Below are positions 14,727-28,360 of a stretch of 64,000 nucleotides of DNA, piece by piece; within the stretch, counting starts at the first letter, position 1, and the number at the start of each line of letters is the position of its first letter. Location: positions 186,001 through 250,000 of the forward strand of contig VCCP01000008.1 in NCBI GenBank assembly GCA_005765155.1, read 5' to 3'. The notes beneath the pieces were generated by a model, which searched no databases, was not told the origin of the DNA, and saw only the letters and a list, made by a program, of their open reading frames with translations. The DNA comes from Zelopaecilomyces penicillatus (taxonomy: Eukaryota > Ascomycota > Sordariomycetes > Hypocreales > Pseudodiploosporaceae). A program made the position numbers and the translations under genes.

Positions 14727-15142
14727 TATTATAATTTTATAATATAAGCTATAGTTAAAGCTAGTAGTGATAGTAGTAAAAGAAAGGTATAATAGTTATC
14801 TAGGTAAAAGTCTATAGAAAAGAAGAAAGAAATGATTATATTACTGATATAGAAAAGAAAAAGGATATAACTAAGAATCCTTCTATCTTTTATATCTATC
14901 TAATTCTAAGATAATTTAAAATTATTTAAGATATTCTAAATAACTATTTAGAATTATTAGGTATTCTAAATACTAAAACAGAAAGTAAGTATTAGTCTAT
15001 TCTTTTATAGGTTAAGCTATAAGGGCTATATAAGCTTAGCTTATTAGGCTATACAGGTCTAGCTGCTAGGCTATAGTAGATTAAGCTGTTAGACTATAGT
15101 AGGTTAGGCTGCTATATATAGAAAAACCCACTTATTTTAACA
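14727..15142 (-). repeat. Copia A 3' LTR
   Basis: 416 bp; on the minus strand it starts TGTTAAAATAAGTGGG. Same length as its partner at 20540-20955. It is preceded on the minus strand by the purine-rich tract at 15143-15150. Confidence 0.9.
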
Positions 15143-18100
15143 CTCCCTCTAGCAAGGTATATAGTATATAGCTAGCTCTTTATAAAGGGTTTTTATAGGT
15201 TTAAAAGGCTTAAAAAGCCTTAAAAAATAAGGCCTATTAAAGCCTTAGTTAGCCTATTAATAGATATAGCCTTAATTATAAGATAATTTATCTTGAATAG
15301 CCCGCTAGCTACTTTCTATCTAATATAATAGAATTTTAATAGGGTATACTTGATTTAGGTATACTAATCAAGATTCTTAATATTATTTATAAAGGCTATA
15401 TTATTATAATATAGGTTTATAGGCTATTAAAAAGGGATTTTTAGCTTTATAAAGAGCCTAGAGAGCTATTTTAGCTTTTTTATAGCCTCTACTAAAGCAT
15501 CAGATTCAGTTTCTATAATTAAAAGGGCTATAATAGTCTATCTCTTTAATTTCCAGCAGATAAGTCCACTAGCTAGCTTAAAGAGATACCTATAAATAGA
15601 TTTACTAATGGTTTTATAACCTATAAAATCACTATCTAAATAGCCTAATAGTTAAAAAGCTAGCTATCTAACCTATATAAGGCCTATAGCCTTATAAAGG
15701 ATAGCTAATTCTTTAGAACCTTTTAAATATTTTAAAAGGTTTCTAACTATATTATAATAATTAATATAGCCCTATTATATATATTAAGAAAGCTATTAAA
15801 TTAGAAAGGCTATATCAGGCCTAAAAAGCAGTATAAGATATATTAAAATCTTTATAATCTACTAATAGATCTATTATTTAGTAGAGATAAGAACCCTTTT
15901 TAGGGATTCTTTTAATACTCCAGGCTATAGAGATATAGTTATAAGGGTTATATCTTATAGCTAAAAGCATTAAAAAGCCTTATTAATATACTAAGATTAG
16001 TATAGCTATAGCTCTCTTTTAGCCTGATTATAACTGATTTAGATCCCTAAGAAAAAGGCTATAGGGCCTTTATCTTTTATAGCAAAGATCTTATTTAATA
16101 AGTATTTTAGCTTATTAATATAGAGTAGATTAGGTCTTTTAATAAGGCAGTTATTAATATAGATGATAATAAAGGTATTAGTCTAAGTATTAATAAAGAT
16201 AGCTGGGTTAAAGGTTAAGGATTAGAACCCTAGGGTAGCTAGCAGCTTAAATAGCTACTATTACTATTTATAGGGGCCTTATTTCAGGCTATATAGGGCC
16301 TTTTTTAGTAGAATAACCTATTTTATAATAGGGTTATAGCCTAGCTTAGCTAATAAGGCTATTAAAGGCTGGTTTCTAGGGATCTGGGTCCCTATAAAAG
16401 AAGAGAGGCCTTCTAGAAATTCTATAAAAATATCCTTAAATAACTAGCTATTTAAAAAAGCCCTTATAAAATCGATTCATTTAACTTTCTAATTATAAGA
16501 GGCTGCTAAAACTAATAAAATCTATTAGGTAGGGGGTATACTAATAGCTATAAAGGTTTTAAAGTAATCTTTTCCTTTAATTTATATAAAACCTTTTATA
16601 ATAAGCCTAGCCTTATATTTTAATAGTTAGTTTTATGAATCCTTTTTAAGCTTAAGAATAAGCCTATTTTTTAGGATTTTTTAATTTTTTAAAACCTCTG
16701 ATAATAGGGAAAAATATATGACTTTAGCTTATAGAATCTGATGGAATTCGCTATAGATAGCGCTAATCTATTATTTCTTAACAGGGTCTTTCAGAGCTTC
16801 TTTCTAGCTAGCAGATTCTAAAGAAGCCTTAGTAGTGAATTTTGCCTTTAGTTTATAGTAGATATCTATAGGGTAGGTAAGATCTAGCTATATAGGTTTA
16901 GAGTCTTTTAATAGCTATTTAGGCTGTTTAATAGGCTATGGTAATTATGCTATAGACTGTAATACAGGCTATAGTAGGGGTTATAGTGGTTGTGGTAGAG
17001 GTTATAGTGGCTGTAGTAGCTGTTATAGTATCTGTATTATAGGTTTTAATAGCTGGATAGGTCTTCTGGCTTAATCTAGGGCTTATAAATCGATTAGATC
17101 CTTTAGGGTAGGTTAATCTATTGATTTTAATAGGGTATAAAGCTCTTTTAATTCTCTTTTTAAGCTAGAAGGGCTTTAAAGACTATAAAAATTACCTTTA
17201 AGACCCTGGCTTATAGGGCCTATTCCTTCTATAATATAAAGGAATAAGATCTTAGTCATCTATCGATGGGAAGGTATATAAATTAAGTAGACCTTTTTAT
17301 TTAATATAATTAACAGCCTAGCTAGCTTTATTCTAGGGCTTAGTTTAATACCCTATTAGTGTTTCTTAGCAGGGATAATAACCTTATAATAGGCTCTAAT
17401 AGCTCTATAGGCTGTTAAATTTGGCTTATTAGCTATTAGAGCTGGTTTTAGCTCTTATAAGAAAAGTTATAGCAGGCTGAGGTCCCTGTTTATAACCGCT
17501 ATACAATTAATAAGATCAACTATAGCAGGTAAAATAGCAATCTAAAGGAAAAGTGGTAGTTAGGCCTATATTATAATAGCCTATAGTTAATCTAAAATAA
17601 CCCTTATAGAGCATTCTGGTAGATTATTTTACTTATAAATATAAAGGCTAGATATACTAAAATCGATACCTTTACCTACTTACCAATCTTTTAATAGTAT
17701 TAAGATCTCTTTTCTATTATTAAAATATAGCTATAAAAGGTATTTTTTATAATAGGCTTTTAGCCCTTTAAATAAGCCCTTTATAATAGAAAAGACAGTA
17801 TAACCTTCCTTATTAAATAATAAAAGAATCTTTTAATAATAGGATTTTCTCTTTATTAAAATAAACCTTATAAGGAGCTTATTATAGGGGATTGGTTTTA
17901 TCTAAAATATATCTCCCTCTATAACCTCTAGCACTTTCAATAGGTCTGGAATTGGGTTTTTAAAAGGTCTATATACTGATTTAGCCTATATATAAGCTAA
18001 ACAAAAGAAATCTATTTCTTTTATAATAATAAAATCAGATAAGCCTGCTGAAATTTTAATCGTTTTTTTTAGTAGTTATAGGCTAATATAACTAAGACAG

Positions 18101-20528
18101 ATATACTAAATCCTTATTAGCTATAGCAGCTTTTAATAGTTAGTTTTAGTTAAAAGACCTATATCTGCCTCTATAACAGTATTTTCAGAGGGTTTTAGAA
18201 GGGATATAGCATCTTCTAATAGATCTTTTAATAGGCCTAAGTCTATATCAGGGCTTTCTGATATATATAGGCCTGGAATTTTAAGGCTTTTTATTAGTTC
18301 TAGCAGCTATTTAGCTGGTTTAAAAGGCTTAATAAGATCCTTATATATACCAGGGGGAGGTTTAAAGGTGATTTTAATTATTATTAAATAGCTATAATAA
18401 TAATTAAAAGACTTTAAAAATTCAGGTATAGGCTTCCCCTTTTACTAAAAAAAGAAACTATATTTAATAAAGTTTAGTAATCCATAACAGGTTTAATCTA
18501 TTATAAATAGCTTCTTTTATAGAAGTATATTATTAAAAGTATAATACTTTACCTTATTTATTATATTTATATCTATATTAAGGATATATAATATATTTTT
18601 TAGCTCTAAAGTACTATAAATCCTAGGTTTAAGGCCTATAAATACTATAAATATAGCTATTCTAGATCCTTTTAAATAGATTAAATTACTATTAATTACT
18701 ATAAGCCTTAATCTTTTATTATAGGTATTATAATTAATAAAGAGAGTCCTATTATTAATAATATAGTATATTAAGCTAGTATTATATAATAAGGTATTCT
18801 TTAGATTAATAATCTAATAAATACTATAAACTAATTCTTTAGGTTTTATAGCTTCTAAACCTTTTAAATTAAATTTAGAATTAGAGCTTTAGGTATTAGC
18901 TATAGTATTCCAATTACCTATAAATAGATTATAGATATTTATTATAAAAAAAGCTTTATTAGACTCTTTATTATTAATAATAGGCTTTTTTATCCTTTTA
19001 TTCTTTTAAAAGGGCTTATAAAGCTGTTTTTTAATAGATTTAAATGTTTTCTTTTTTTTCTTAAAATCCTTATAGATTTTTTTTAAAAGATTCCTTAGCT
19101 TCTCTAGCTCTATAAAAGCTAGCTTTTATAATTAAAGAGCTTTTATCCTATAGCTCTTTTAATAAATCTATTATAAGGAACTATAAATTCAAGGTATTTA
19201 ATAAGGTATTAAGTACTATATAAATCCTAATATTATTCCTTTAGTATTTAGCCTATTATAAAAAAGTATCTTTTATAGCCTTTAGATATTGATTTATCTA
19301 ATCTATAGGTTATATAATAACTAAAGCTAACTATAGCTTAGTAAATTAGGTATTAAATTTATTATTAAATACCTTTATAAAGCCTTTATAATTATTAAAG
19401 CTAAGTTTATAAAAGGTATTATAAAGGGTTCTATACTATAGGATAATACTATAATAGTATTATTTATTTAATATTTAATAAGCTTTTAGAGATATTATAG
19501 CCTAGCTTATAAAGGCTTATAGATACTATAAATAGCTATTATAAAGTAATAGAAATAAAATAATCTAATAATAGTTATTAAGTTAATTACTTATAGTAGG
19601 TTCTAATAGAAAATTAGATAATCCTAGTGCTTATAGCTGGATAGATAGGGCCTAAAGCTATTAATTATAATTATTAAAGCCTTTTAGCCTAAAAGCTTCT
19701 AGAAAGGTCTATATTTTCTTAGATAGCTCCTTTAGAGCTAGGTTATCTAGTAGATTAGCAGATTATATAGGCTATAGTAATAACTAAGATAACTAAAGTT
19801 AAGGTTATAAGGGCTCTTTAACACTATTTGCCACTATAAATTAGGCCTATAGCTTTTATAGTTACTATATAAGTTCCTATATCTAGGATTAAAGAGCTTA
19901 TAATTTTAATAGATTATCTTTTATTAAAAGGTCCTAATCTAATATTTTAAGGTTAAATTATTATAATTAATAGTTATAATAGTATAGATAAGAAATAAGC
20001 TTTTAAAAATAAGCTTATAATTATATAATAGTATTATATATAGCTAAAAGTATTGGTTATAGTAGTGCTATAAATAGCTAGGTTTTAGTAAGAGCCTTAA
20101 ATTTAATTAATTAATTAAAGAGATTAATAGGTATAAGGATTATCTATTATATACTAGCTTATAATAGTGTTATAGTATAGCTGGTATAATACCTTTGCTT
20201 AATCAGCTAATCGATATAGTCTTATATAGGGCTTTTATAAAGTTAATTAATAATTTAAGTAATTAATTATATTTAATATAATTAATAAAGCTATAACCTA
20301 TAAATCTATAAATCTAAATTAATAATCTATAAATCTAAAAGTAGGTTATATTATAAGCTATAAATCTGATATTTAATTCTTATATATATAATATTTTTTA
20401 TAATATTTAATTAATAGGAAATATAGATCCAACTGGTTAAAGGGGGGGGCGAAAAATCTAATATATAAAGAGATTAAATATAATAGAAAAAGAGTCTTTT
20501 TTTTATAGTCTGAAATAACTATCTTTCA
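15143..20528 (-). pseudogene. Dead copia A gag-pol
   Basis: Minus-strand polyprotein with domain order gag, protease, integrase, RT, RNase H. The YVDD box of the reverse transcriptase is at 16150-16161 and now reads Tyr-Ile-Asn-Asn, both Asp codons having changed by G-to-A. The protease region with its inactivated DTG is at about 18740-18790. A Gln/Leu-rich, period-18-like low-complexity stretch lies at about 16920-17060 between integrase and RT. Stops occur throughout. Confidence 0.8.
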
Positions 20529-20539
20529 GGCTTATAACC
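20529..20539 (-). other. Copia A primer-binding site (half-tRNA-iMet type)
   Basis: On the minus strand the 5' LTR is followed with no gap by GGTTATAAGCC. The complement of the anticodon stem-loop of fungal initiator tRNA-Met is GGGTTATGAGCCC, so this matches 10 of 11 positions. The single difference is a change expected from RIP at CpA. Drosophila copia is known to prime from this internal tRNA fragment rather than from the CCA end. Confidence 0.65.
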
Positions 20540-20955
20540 TATTATAATTTTATAATATAAGCTATAGCTAAAGCTAATAATAATAATAATAAAAGAAAGA
20601 TATAATAGTTATCTAGATAAAAGTCTATAAAAAAAAAAAAAGAAATAATTATATTATTAATATAAAAAAGAAGAAGAATATAACTAGGAATCCTTTTATC
20701 TTTTATATTTATTTAATTCTAAGATAATTTAGAATTATTTAAGATATTCTAAATAATTATTTAGAATTATTAGGTATTCTAAATACTAAAACAGAAAGTA
20801 AGTATTAGTCTATCCCTTTATAGGTTAAGCTATAAGGGCTATATAAGCTTAGCTTACTAGGCTGTGCAGGTCTAGCTGCTAGGCTATAGCAGGTTAAGCT
20901 ACTAGACTATAGCAGGTCAGGCTGCTATATATAGAAAAACCCACTTATTTTAACA
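20540..20955 (-). repeat. Copia A 5' LTR
   Basis: 416 bp, ends on the plus strand with CCACTTATTTTAACA, followed by the TSD AAAAT. Mildly more RIP-mutated in its U5 part than the 3' LTR. Confidence 0.9.
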
Positions 20956-22546
20956 AAAATATAAAAAGCTTTAGATAAAGATAATATTTTAATAAGATTT
21001 CTTAAAGCCTATAATTAATCACTTTATCTAATAATAATATTTTTAATAATTAAAAGCTTTAAATTATAATACTTTTTATAATAATTCTATAATATAATTA
21101 TAATAATCTTAAAAAAGCTAAAAAAAAAGCTAATAGTTTATTAAACTATTAAAGAATAAAGATTTATTTTTTTATTAGTTATAATAAGGAAAAATATTAA
21201 AATAGTTTTTAATAGATATATCTTTAATATTATAAAATAGATAAGCCTTTTATTAAAAGGCTAAATAAGAAATTAAATAAATTAAAATATTAAGATTATA
21301 ATCTTTATAATAATAAAAGGTATTTAAAAGGCTTAGGGCTATAATAATAATAAAATATTATTTTAATTAAATATTAAAAAAGCTTTTAATATAATCCTAT
21401 ATTATAAACTCCTTTAAATTCTTTAAAAAAAAGGGTTCCTAAAATAAATAATAAACTAATTATATAATTACCTTAATAAAAGGATTATAAAACTATACCT
21501 AAATAATACTATAATAGATTTATATTTTATTTTTATAAGGGTATTATAAGGATTCTTATTCTCTTTAATCCTTTTTATTTTATATATTATTATCTTATAT
21601 TAAGCTTTAATTAAGGTTTAAGGCTTAAATATAATAAAATTTATTAATAATATAAATCTATTTAATAATAGCTTTAATATAAGTAATATCTATCTTTAAT
21701 TAAAAAAGGCTTAGAAAATATATAAAAAATAATTATAAATTAATAGATTAGAATTTATATTTAATAAATATAAATTAATTTATTTTATTAAGGCTTATAT
21801 TATATCTATATAAAGCCTTTTATTTAATAATATTATAATATACTTTATAAAGTATATATAATTATTAAATATTAAATTTAATAAGAAACTTATATTTATT
21901 AAATATTAAATTAGAATTTAAAATAAATTTATATTATAAAATCTAGTATTTATAAAGCTTATTATAAAAATATAAAGATCTTCTTTTTATATAATATAAT
22001 TTATTTATATTATAATAATTTATAATACTATTATCTATAAAATAATAATATTTTATAAAATAAATAAACTATTAATTTTTAAAAGAATTAAGATAATATA
22101 TATAATATAAATACTATATTTATATAATATTATTAAAGCCTATAAAGATATTCCTATTTATTTCTTTAAATTAAAGGCCTTTATATTATTATTAAATCTT
22201 TATCTTATATAATAAAAAGCTAAAGGCTTAGATTATTTATAGATTTATATAAACTTATTTAAATAAATATATAATATTATAATAATATTAATATAATTAT
22301 AATACTTTAATTAATTAAATTAATATAATATAAGATTTTTATTTAAGATAAATAAGCTTTTTAACCTTTAATAATTAAGAAATAAAAATCTAAAAAAAGC
22401 CTTTATATATTATTAAAAAAAGTATTAATAGCTATAAAAATTATAAATCTATTATATAATTATAATATTATTTATAAAAATAGATTAAAAAACTTTATAA
22501 AAATATAATAATTTAATTAAAATAAAGAATTTATTATTTATATAGA

Positions 22547-22963
22547 TGTTAAAATAAGTGGGTTTTTCTATATATAGTAGCCTGACCTACTATAGTCTAG
22601 CAGCTTAACCTACTACAGTCTAGCAGCTAGACCTACACAGCCTAATAAGCTAAGCTTATATAGCCCTTATAGCTTAACCTATAAAGGGATAGATTAGTGC
22701 TTATTTTCTATTTTAGTATTTAGAATATCTAATAATTCTAAATAATTATTTAGAATATCTTAAATAATTTTAAATTATCTTAGAATTAGATAAATATAAA
22801 AGATAGAAAGATTTCTAATTATATTTTTCTTCTTTTTTTATATTAGTAATATAATTATTTCTTTTTTCTTTTCTATAGATTTTTATTTAAATAATTATTA
22901 TACCTTTCTTTTATTACTATTACTATTAGCTTTAATTATAGCCTATATTATAAAATTATAATA
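22547..22963 (+). repeat. Copia B 5' LTR
   Basis: 417 bp from TGTTAAAATAAGTGGG to AATTATAATA; closest to the LTRs of copia A and the solo LTR at 13704. The next 11 bases are GATTATAAGCC, a RIP-altered version of the primer site of copia A. Confidence 0.85.
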
Positions 22964-25900
22964 GATTATAAGCCTAAAAGATAATTATTCTAGACTGTAA
23001 AAAGAAGACTTTTTTTCTATTATATTCAGCCTCTTTATATATCAGATTTTTCGCCCCCCTCTTTAATTAATTAAACCTATATTTCCTATTAATTAAAAGT
23101 TATAAAAAATATTATATATATAAGAGTTAAATATTAAACCTATAGCTTATAATATAATCTACTTTTAGATTTATAGATTATTAATTTGGATTTATAGATT
23201 TATAGGTTATAGCTTTATTAATTATATTAAATATAGTTAATCACTTAAATTATTAATTAATTTTATAAAAGCCCTATATAAGATTATATTAGTTAGCTGA
23301 TTAAGTAAAGGTATTATATTAGCTATACTATAATACTATTATAAGCTAGTATATAATAAATAACCCTTATACCTATTAATCTTTTTAGTTAATTAGCTAG
23401 ATTCAGGGCTCTTATTAAGACCTAGCTATTTATAGTACTACTATAATCAGCACTTTTAGCTATATATAATACTATTATATAGCTATAAGTTTATTTTTAG
23501 AAGCTTATTTCTTATCTATATTACTATAACTATTAATTATAATAGTTTAACCCTAAAAATATTAGATTAGAACCTTTTAATAAAAGATAATCTATTAGAA
23601 TTATAGGCTCTTTGGTTTTAAATATAAGAACTTATATAATAACTATAAAAGCTATAAGCCTAATTTATAATAGCTAATAGTATTAAAAAGCCCTTATAAC
23701 CTTAACTTTAGCTACCTTAACCACTACTATAACCTATATAATCTATTAACCTATTAGATAATCTAGCTTTAAAGAAGCTATCTAAGAAAATATAAGCCTT
23801 TTTAGAAGCTTTTAGGCTAAAAGGCCCTAATAACTATAATTAATAGCTTCAGGCCCTATCTATCCAGCTATAAGTACTAGGATTATTTAATTTTCTATTA
23901 AAACCTGCTATAAACAGCCAATTTAATAACTATTATTAGGCTATTTTACTTTTATTATTTTATAATAGCTGCTTATAGTATTTATAAGCCTTTATAAGCT
24001 AGGCTATAATATCTCTAGAAGCTTATTAAATACTAAATAAGTAATATTATTATAGTATTATTCTATAGTATAGAACCCTTTATAATACCTTTTATAAACT
24101 TAACTTTAATAGTTATAAAGGCTTTATAAAGATATTTAATAATATATTTAATACCTAATTTATTAAGCTATAACTAGCTTTAATTATTATATAGCCTATA
24201 AATTAAATAAATCAGTATCTAAAGGCTATAAAAGATACTTTTTTATAGTAGGCTGAATATTAAAGGAATAATATTAGGATTTATATAGTGCTTAATATCT
24301 TATTAGATACTATAAATTTATAGTTCTTTATAATAGATTTATTAAAAGAGCTATAGAATAAAAGCTTTTTAATTATAAAAGCTAGCTTTTATAAAGCTAG
24401 AGAAGCTAAGGAATCTTTTAAAAAGATTTATAAGGATTTTAAGAAAAAGGAGAAAATATTTAAATCTATTAAAAAATAGCCTTATAAGCCTTTTTAAAAG
24501 GATAAAAAGATAAAAAAGCCTATTATTAATAATAAAAAGCCTGATAAAGCTTTCTTTATAATAGATACCTATAACTTATCTATAGGTAATTGGAATATTA
24601 TAGCTAGTATTTAAAGCTTTAATTCTAAATCTAATATAAAAGGTTTAGAAATTATAAAGCTTAAAGAATCAGCTTATAATATCCATTAAACTACTAATCT
24701 AAAGAATACTTTCTTATATAATACTGGCTTAATATACTATATTATTAATAATAGGATCCTCTTTATTAATTATAATACTTATAATAAAAGATTAAGGCTT
24801 ATAATAATTAATAGTAATTTAATCTATCTAAAAGGATCTAGAATAGTTATATTTATAATGCTTATAGGCCTTAAATCTAGGATTTATAATACTTTAAAGC
24901 TAAAAATTATATTATATATCCCTAATATAAATATAAATATAATAAGTAGGGTAAAGTATTATACTTCTAATAATACACTTCTATAAAAGAAGCTATTTAT
25001 AATAAACCAAACCTATTATAAATTATTAAACTTTATTAAATATAGCTTCTTTCTTTAATAAAAAAGGAAGCTTATATCTGAATTTTCAGGGCCTTTTAAT
25101 TATTATTATAACTATTTAATAATAATTAAAATCACCTCTAAACCTCCCCCTAGTATATATAAGGACCTCACTAAGCCCTCTAAACCAACTAAATAACTAC
25201 TAAAACCAATAAAAAGCCCTAAGATTTCAGGCCTATATATACCAGAAAGCCCTAATCCAGACTCAGGCCTACTAAAAAACCTATTAGAAGATACTATATC
25301 CCTTCTAAAACCCTTTAAAAATACTATTATAAAGAGAGATATAGGTTATTTAGCTAAAACTAGCTATTAAAAGCTATTATAGCTAATAGGAATTTGGTAT
25401 ATCCGTCTTGGCTATATTAGCCTATAACTACTAAAAAAAACTACTAAAATTTTAGCAGGCTTATCTGATTTTACTACTATAAAAGAAATAGATTTCTTCT
25501 ATTTAGCTTATATATAGACTAAATCAATATATAGACCCTTTAAAAACCTAATTCTAAATCTATTAGAAATACTAAAGATTATAGAGAGAGATACTTTTTA
25601 AATAAAACCAATCCCCTATAATAAGCTCTTTATAGGGCTTATTTTAATAAAGAGAAAATCCTATTATTAAAAGATTCTCTTATTATCTAATAAAAAAGAT
25701 TATATTATCTTCTCTATTATAAAAGGCCTATTTAAAGAGCTAAAAGCCTATTATAATAAATACCCTTTATAATTCTATTTTAATAATAGAAAAGAGGTCT
25801 TAGCACTATTAAAAGACTAATTAACAAGCAAAGGTATTAGTTTTAGTATATCTAGCCCTTATATTTATAAGCAAAATAGCCTACTAGAATGCTTTACAAG

Positions 25901-28360
25901 GGTTATTTTAGACCGATTATAGGCCATTATAATCTGGGCCTAGTTATTATTTTTTCTTTAGATTACTATTTTACCTGCTATAGTTAACCTTATTAACTAT
26001 ATAATAGTTATAAACAGGGATCTTAATCTATTATAGCTCTTTTTATAAGAGCTAAAACCAGCTCTAATAGTTAATAAGCTAAATCTGGTAACCTATAGAG
26101 CTATTAGAGCCTATTATAAGGTTATTATCCCTGCTGAGAAGCACTAATAAGGTGCTAAACTAAGCTCTAGAACAGAGCCAGCTAGACTACTAGCTATACT
26201 AAGCAAAAATATCTATTTAGTTTATATACCTTCCTACTAGTAGATAACTAAGATCTCTTTTCTTTATATTATAGAAGAAATAGGCTTTATAAACCAGGGC
26301 CTTAAAGGTAATTTTTATAGTCTTTAGAGCCCTTTTAGCTTAGAGGGAGAATTAGAAGAGCTTTATACCCTGCTAAAATTAATAGATCAACCTACCCTAA
26401 AGGATCTAACTGATTTATAAGCTCTGAATTAAGCTAGAAGACCTATCTAGCTGCTAAAACCTATAATATAGATACTATAATAGCTATTATAGCTATTATA
26501 ATCTCTGCTATAATCACTGTAACCCCTACTATAGCCTATATTACAGCCTATAATATAATTACTATAGCCTATTAAACAGCTTAAATAGCTATTAAAAGAC
26601 TCAGAACCTATATAGCTAGATCTTGCCTACTCTATAGATATCTATTATAAACTAAAGGTAAAATTTATTATTAAAGCTTTTTTAAAATCTGCTGGTTAGA
26701 AAAAAGCTTTAAAAGATCCTGTTAAGAAATAATAGATTAGTATTATCTATAGTGAATTCTATTAGATTTTATAAGCTAAAGTTATATATTTTTCCCTATT
26801 ATCAGAGGTTTTAAAAGACTAAAAAATCCTAAAAAATAAACTTATTCTTAAGCTTAAAAAGGATTTATAAAACCAACCCTTAAAATATAAGGCTAGGCTT
26901 ATTATAAAAGGTTTTATATAAATTAAAGGAAAAGATTACTTTGAAACCTTTATAGTTACTAGTATACCCTTTATCTGATGGATTTTACTAGCTTTAGCAG
27001 CCTTTTATAACTAGGAAGTTAAACAAATCGATTTTATAGGGGCTTTTTTAAACAGCTAGTTATTTAAGGATATTTTTATAAAATTTCTAAAAGGCCTCTT
27101 TTCTTTTATAAAGACCCAGACCCCTAGAAACCAGCCTTTAGTAGCTTTATTAATTAAACTAGGCTATAACCCTGTTATAAAACAGGTTATTCTGCTGAAA
27201 AAGGCTTTATATAGCCTGAAGTAAGGCCTTTATAAATAGTAATAGCAGTTAATTAAGCTGCTAGCTACCCTAGGGTTCTAATCCTTAACCTCTAATCTAG
27301 TTATTTTTATTAATACTTAGATTAATATCTTTATTATTACCTATATTAATAACTGCCTTATTATAGGACCTGATCTACCTTATATTAATAAGCTAAAATG
27401 CCTATTAAATAAGGTCTTTATTATAGAAGATAAAGGCTTTATAGCCTTTTTCTTAGGGGTCTAAATTAATTATAATCAGGCTAAAAGAGAGCTATAGCTG
27501 TATTAGTCTTAGTATATTAATAAGGCTCTTTAATGCTTTTAGCTATAAGATATAATCCCTATAGCTATACTATTATAGCCTAGAGTATTAAAAGAACCCC
27601 TAAAAAGGATTCTTACCTTTACTAAATAATAGACCTATTAATAGATTATAGAGATTTTAATATACTTTATATTACTTTTTAGGCCTGATATAGCCTTTCT
27701 AATTTAATAGCTTTCTTAATATATATAATAGGGCTATATTAACTATTATAATATAGCTAGGAATCTTTTAAAATATCTAAAAGATTTTAAAGAACTAGCT
27801 ATCCTTTATAAAGCTATAGGCTTTATATAGGCTAGATAATTAGCTCTTTAACTATTAGGCTATTTAAATAGTGATTTTATAGGCTGTAAAATTACTAATA
27901 AACCTATCTATAGGTATCTTTTTAAGCTAGCTAGTGGATCTATCTGCTAGAAGTTAAAGAGATAGATTATTATAACCCTCTTAATTATAGAAGCTAAATC
28001 TAATGCTTTAATAAAGGCTATAAAAGAGCTAAAATAGCTCTCTAGGCTCTTTATAAAGCTAAAAATCCCTCTTTAATAGCTTATAAATCTATATTATAAT
28101 AATACAGCCTCTATAAGTAATACTAAGAACCCTAATTAATATACTTGAATTAAGTATACCCTATTAAAATTCTATTATATTAAGCAGGAAGCAGCTAGCA
28201 GGCTATTTAAGATAAATTATCTTATAACCAAGGCTATACCTGCTAATAGGCTAACTAAGGCTTTAACAGGCCTTATTTTTTAAGGCTTTTTAAGCCTTTT
28301 AAACCTATAAAAGCCCCTTATAAAGAGCTAGCTATATACTATATAGTTTATTAAAGGGAG
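22964..28360 (+). pseudogene. Dead copia B gag-pol
   Basis: Plus-strand remnants in copia order. Aspartic protease at about 24711-24775, where the active-site DTG reads Asn-Thr-Gly. GAG-pre-integrase at about 25388-25550, with W-x-I-R-L-G-Y for the WHxRLGH motif. Integrase core at about 25700-26000, including SPYIYKQNSLLECF for the usual SPYTxEQNGxxER. RT entry KARLIIKGF at about 26889. YVDD box at 27342-27353 reading Tyr-Ile-Asn-Asn. RNase H end with ANRLTKAL at 28242-28265. The active-site losses are all G-to-A changes. It cannot encode active proteins. Confidence 0.85.

Larger units (their letters stand above)
14727..20955 (-). mobile_element. Copia retrotransposon A, complete, RIP-inactivated
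   Basis: A 6.2-kb Ty1/copia element on the minus strand with two 416-bp LTRs (14727-15142 and 20540-20955). The TSD AAAAT is present at 14722-14726 and 20956-20960. A primer-binding site abuts the 5' LTR at 20529-20539 and a purine tract (AGAGGGAG on the minus strand) abuts the 3' LTR at 15143-15150. It is less degraded than the surrounding repeats. It splits a LINE reverse transcriptase region. Confidence 0.9.
11760..22546 (+). mobile_element. Tad1-like LINE remnant, interrupted by two copia insertions
   Basis: Three plus-strand segments (11760-13703, about 14121-14726, 20956-22546) read as one non-LTR retrotransposon once a solo LTR (13704-14120) and copia A (14727-20955) are removed; both insertions have 5-bp TSDs. 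The last segment holds a recognisable LINE reverse transcriptase: at about 21538-21590 a degraded form of the GIPQGSPLSP motif, then at about 21765-21790 a match to the KYELIHF motif of Tad/Jockey-type elements. Near 22530 the frame reads FIIYID, matching the start of the RNase H YTDGS motif, and is cut off there by copia B. The 5' part is assigned to ORF1/endonuclease only by position. No open frame survives. Confidence 0.6.

Noticed and set aside
20441..20450. Poly-G/C run as a special signal (also near 38651 and 23050)
   Set aside because: G/C homopolymers lack CpA and so escape RIP; in copia they lie at the same place in the leader of both copies, so they are inherited rather than independently functional.
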